NCBI GenBank assembly: GCA_945907055.1 | Contig: CAMDSG010000067.1 | Coordinates: forward strand, 1-8,818 | Direction of reading: 5' to 3' | DNA from: Bifidobacterium breve | GTDB taxonomy: Bacteria; Actinomycetota; Acidimicrobiia; IMCC26256 | DNA: 8,818 nt | Shown: positions 8,364 through 8,818 of the stretch, in pieces | How the letters are laid out: each line of letters begins with the position of its first letter | How positions within the stretch are numbered: the stretch's first letter is position 1 | Notes under the pieces: model-generated | Seen by the model: only the letters and a program-made list of their open reading frames with translations | Told to the model about the DNA's origin: nothing | Database searches by the model: none | Program-made: the position numbers and the translations under genes

Positions 8364-8818
8364 ATGCACCCCAAAGCCAGAGCCTCAGTTCAAAAGCAGC
8401 GGCACCGAAATCTCTATAGGGCGCTGATCCCAGCAACTTTGTTTCTCTGCGCTGCCCTGATCTCAGCCTGTGGTTCAGGTGGCGATAAGGACATCACCAA
8501 GAAATCAGAGGAGAAGCCAGCGGTCGAGAGGGTTCAGTTAACTGCGGGGGATGTGAAGGTGGTGCGTACCGGCAATACCGGAGAGGCCAACCTCAGCGAC
8601 GTAGATGCGCTCGTTGCAGCAACAGCAAAGTACGTACGCCAAGCCTCTGTAATTCCAATGCATGGTGACCCCCTAAATATCTCAGACCTGCTCACCTCGG
8701 CTGCACGTCCAAATGCAGTAGGCGAAGCAAGCGATGCACTCACCGATGTTGGGGTCTCGCCTGCTACCGACTCCGTCGAGGTCACGAGCGCCCCATTGCC
8801 GATCACGATTCTCACGGA
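8364..8818 (+). CDS. Predicted lipoprotein of unknown function (cut by right window edge)
   Basis: The first 151 residues of a longer protein; the frame is open to the right edge. Residues 1-19 are rich in Arg and Lys, 20-31 are hydrophobic, and LISAC at 32-36 is a lipobox with Cys36 as the expected lipid-attached residue, followed by GSGG and a charged, Lys/Glu-rich linker. The mature part should therefore be tethered to the outside of the membrane. The segment after residue 55 is mixed alpha/beta in character with no motif I recognise. The ATG has no Shine-Dalgarno site; a TTG at 8280 is in frame, but its extension would push the signal peptide away from the N-terminus. It follows the second TrkA gene by 130 bp on the same strand. 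I cannot name the family. Confidence 0.75.
   Translation, partial: MHPKARASVQKQRHRNLYRALIPATLFLCAALISACGSGGDKDITKKSEEKPAVERVQLTAGDVKVVRTGNTGEANLSDVDALVAATAKYVRQASVIPMHGDPLNISDLLTSAARPNAVGEASDALTDVGVSPATDSVEVTSAPLPITILT

Overview
The window looks like the chromosome of an actinobacterium with a GC content lower than is typical for the phylum (about half to mid-50s percent by eye). The main reason is a block of a KimA-type potassium permease, two small TrkA/RCK proteins and a small OB-fold protein. That combination is characteristic of Actinobacteria (the Rv2690c-ceoB-ceoC neighbourhood of Mycobacterium, recalled from memory). Start codons are mixed ATG/TTG. Some genes have strong Shine-Dalgarno sites, and others have a -10-like hexamer directly before the start codon, which suggests leaderless transcripts. 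The species cannot be assigned from the sequence.

Left part (1-1590): the N-terminal third or less of DNA topoisomerase I (topA) runs off the left edge on the minus strand. A DedA-family membrane protein diverges from it on the plus strand. dedA ends in a 15-bp tandem repeat whose unit contains the dedA stop codon. Three hairpins follow in the 175-bp convergent gap before the next gene; the GC-rich one at 1517-1542 is a good terminator.

Centre (1591-6168): two large membrane-protein genes lie on the minus strand. One is a membrane-bound proton-pumping pyrophosphatase (hppA) with the potassium-independent signature (Lys520/Thr523). The other is a KimA/YdaO-type APC-superfamily K+ permease. 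A 333-bp gap separates them; it holds a 9-of-10 match to the CRP/GlxR operator and short repeats, but no gene that I can support.

Right part (6355-8818): a TrkA/RCK gene (ceoB-like) diverges from the permease. A small OB-fold protein gene follows on the opposite strand, then a second TrkA/RCK gene (ceoC-like) on the plus strand. Last comes the start of a lipoprotein of unknown function, cut by the right edge.

How the genes may work together (inference): hppA builds a proton gradient from pyrophosphate, KimA-type permeases import K+ with protons, and the two NAD(H)-type RCK proteins are candidate gating or sensing subunits. No TrkH/KtrB-type channel subunit is present in the window. I found no CRISPR array, insertion sequence, tRNA or rRNA, and nothing that looks like a wholly new system. 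The most unusual things are the stop-codon-containing tandem repeats at two gene ends and the OB-fold gene placed in reverse between the two RCK genes.
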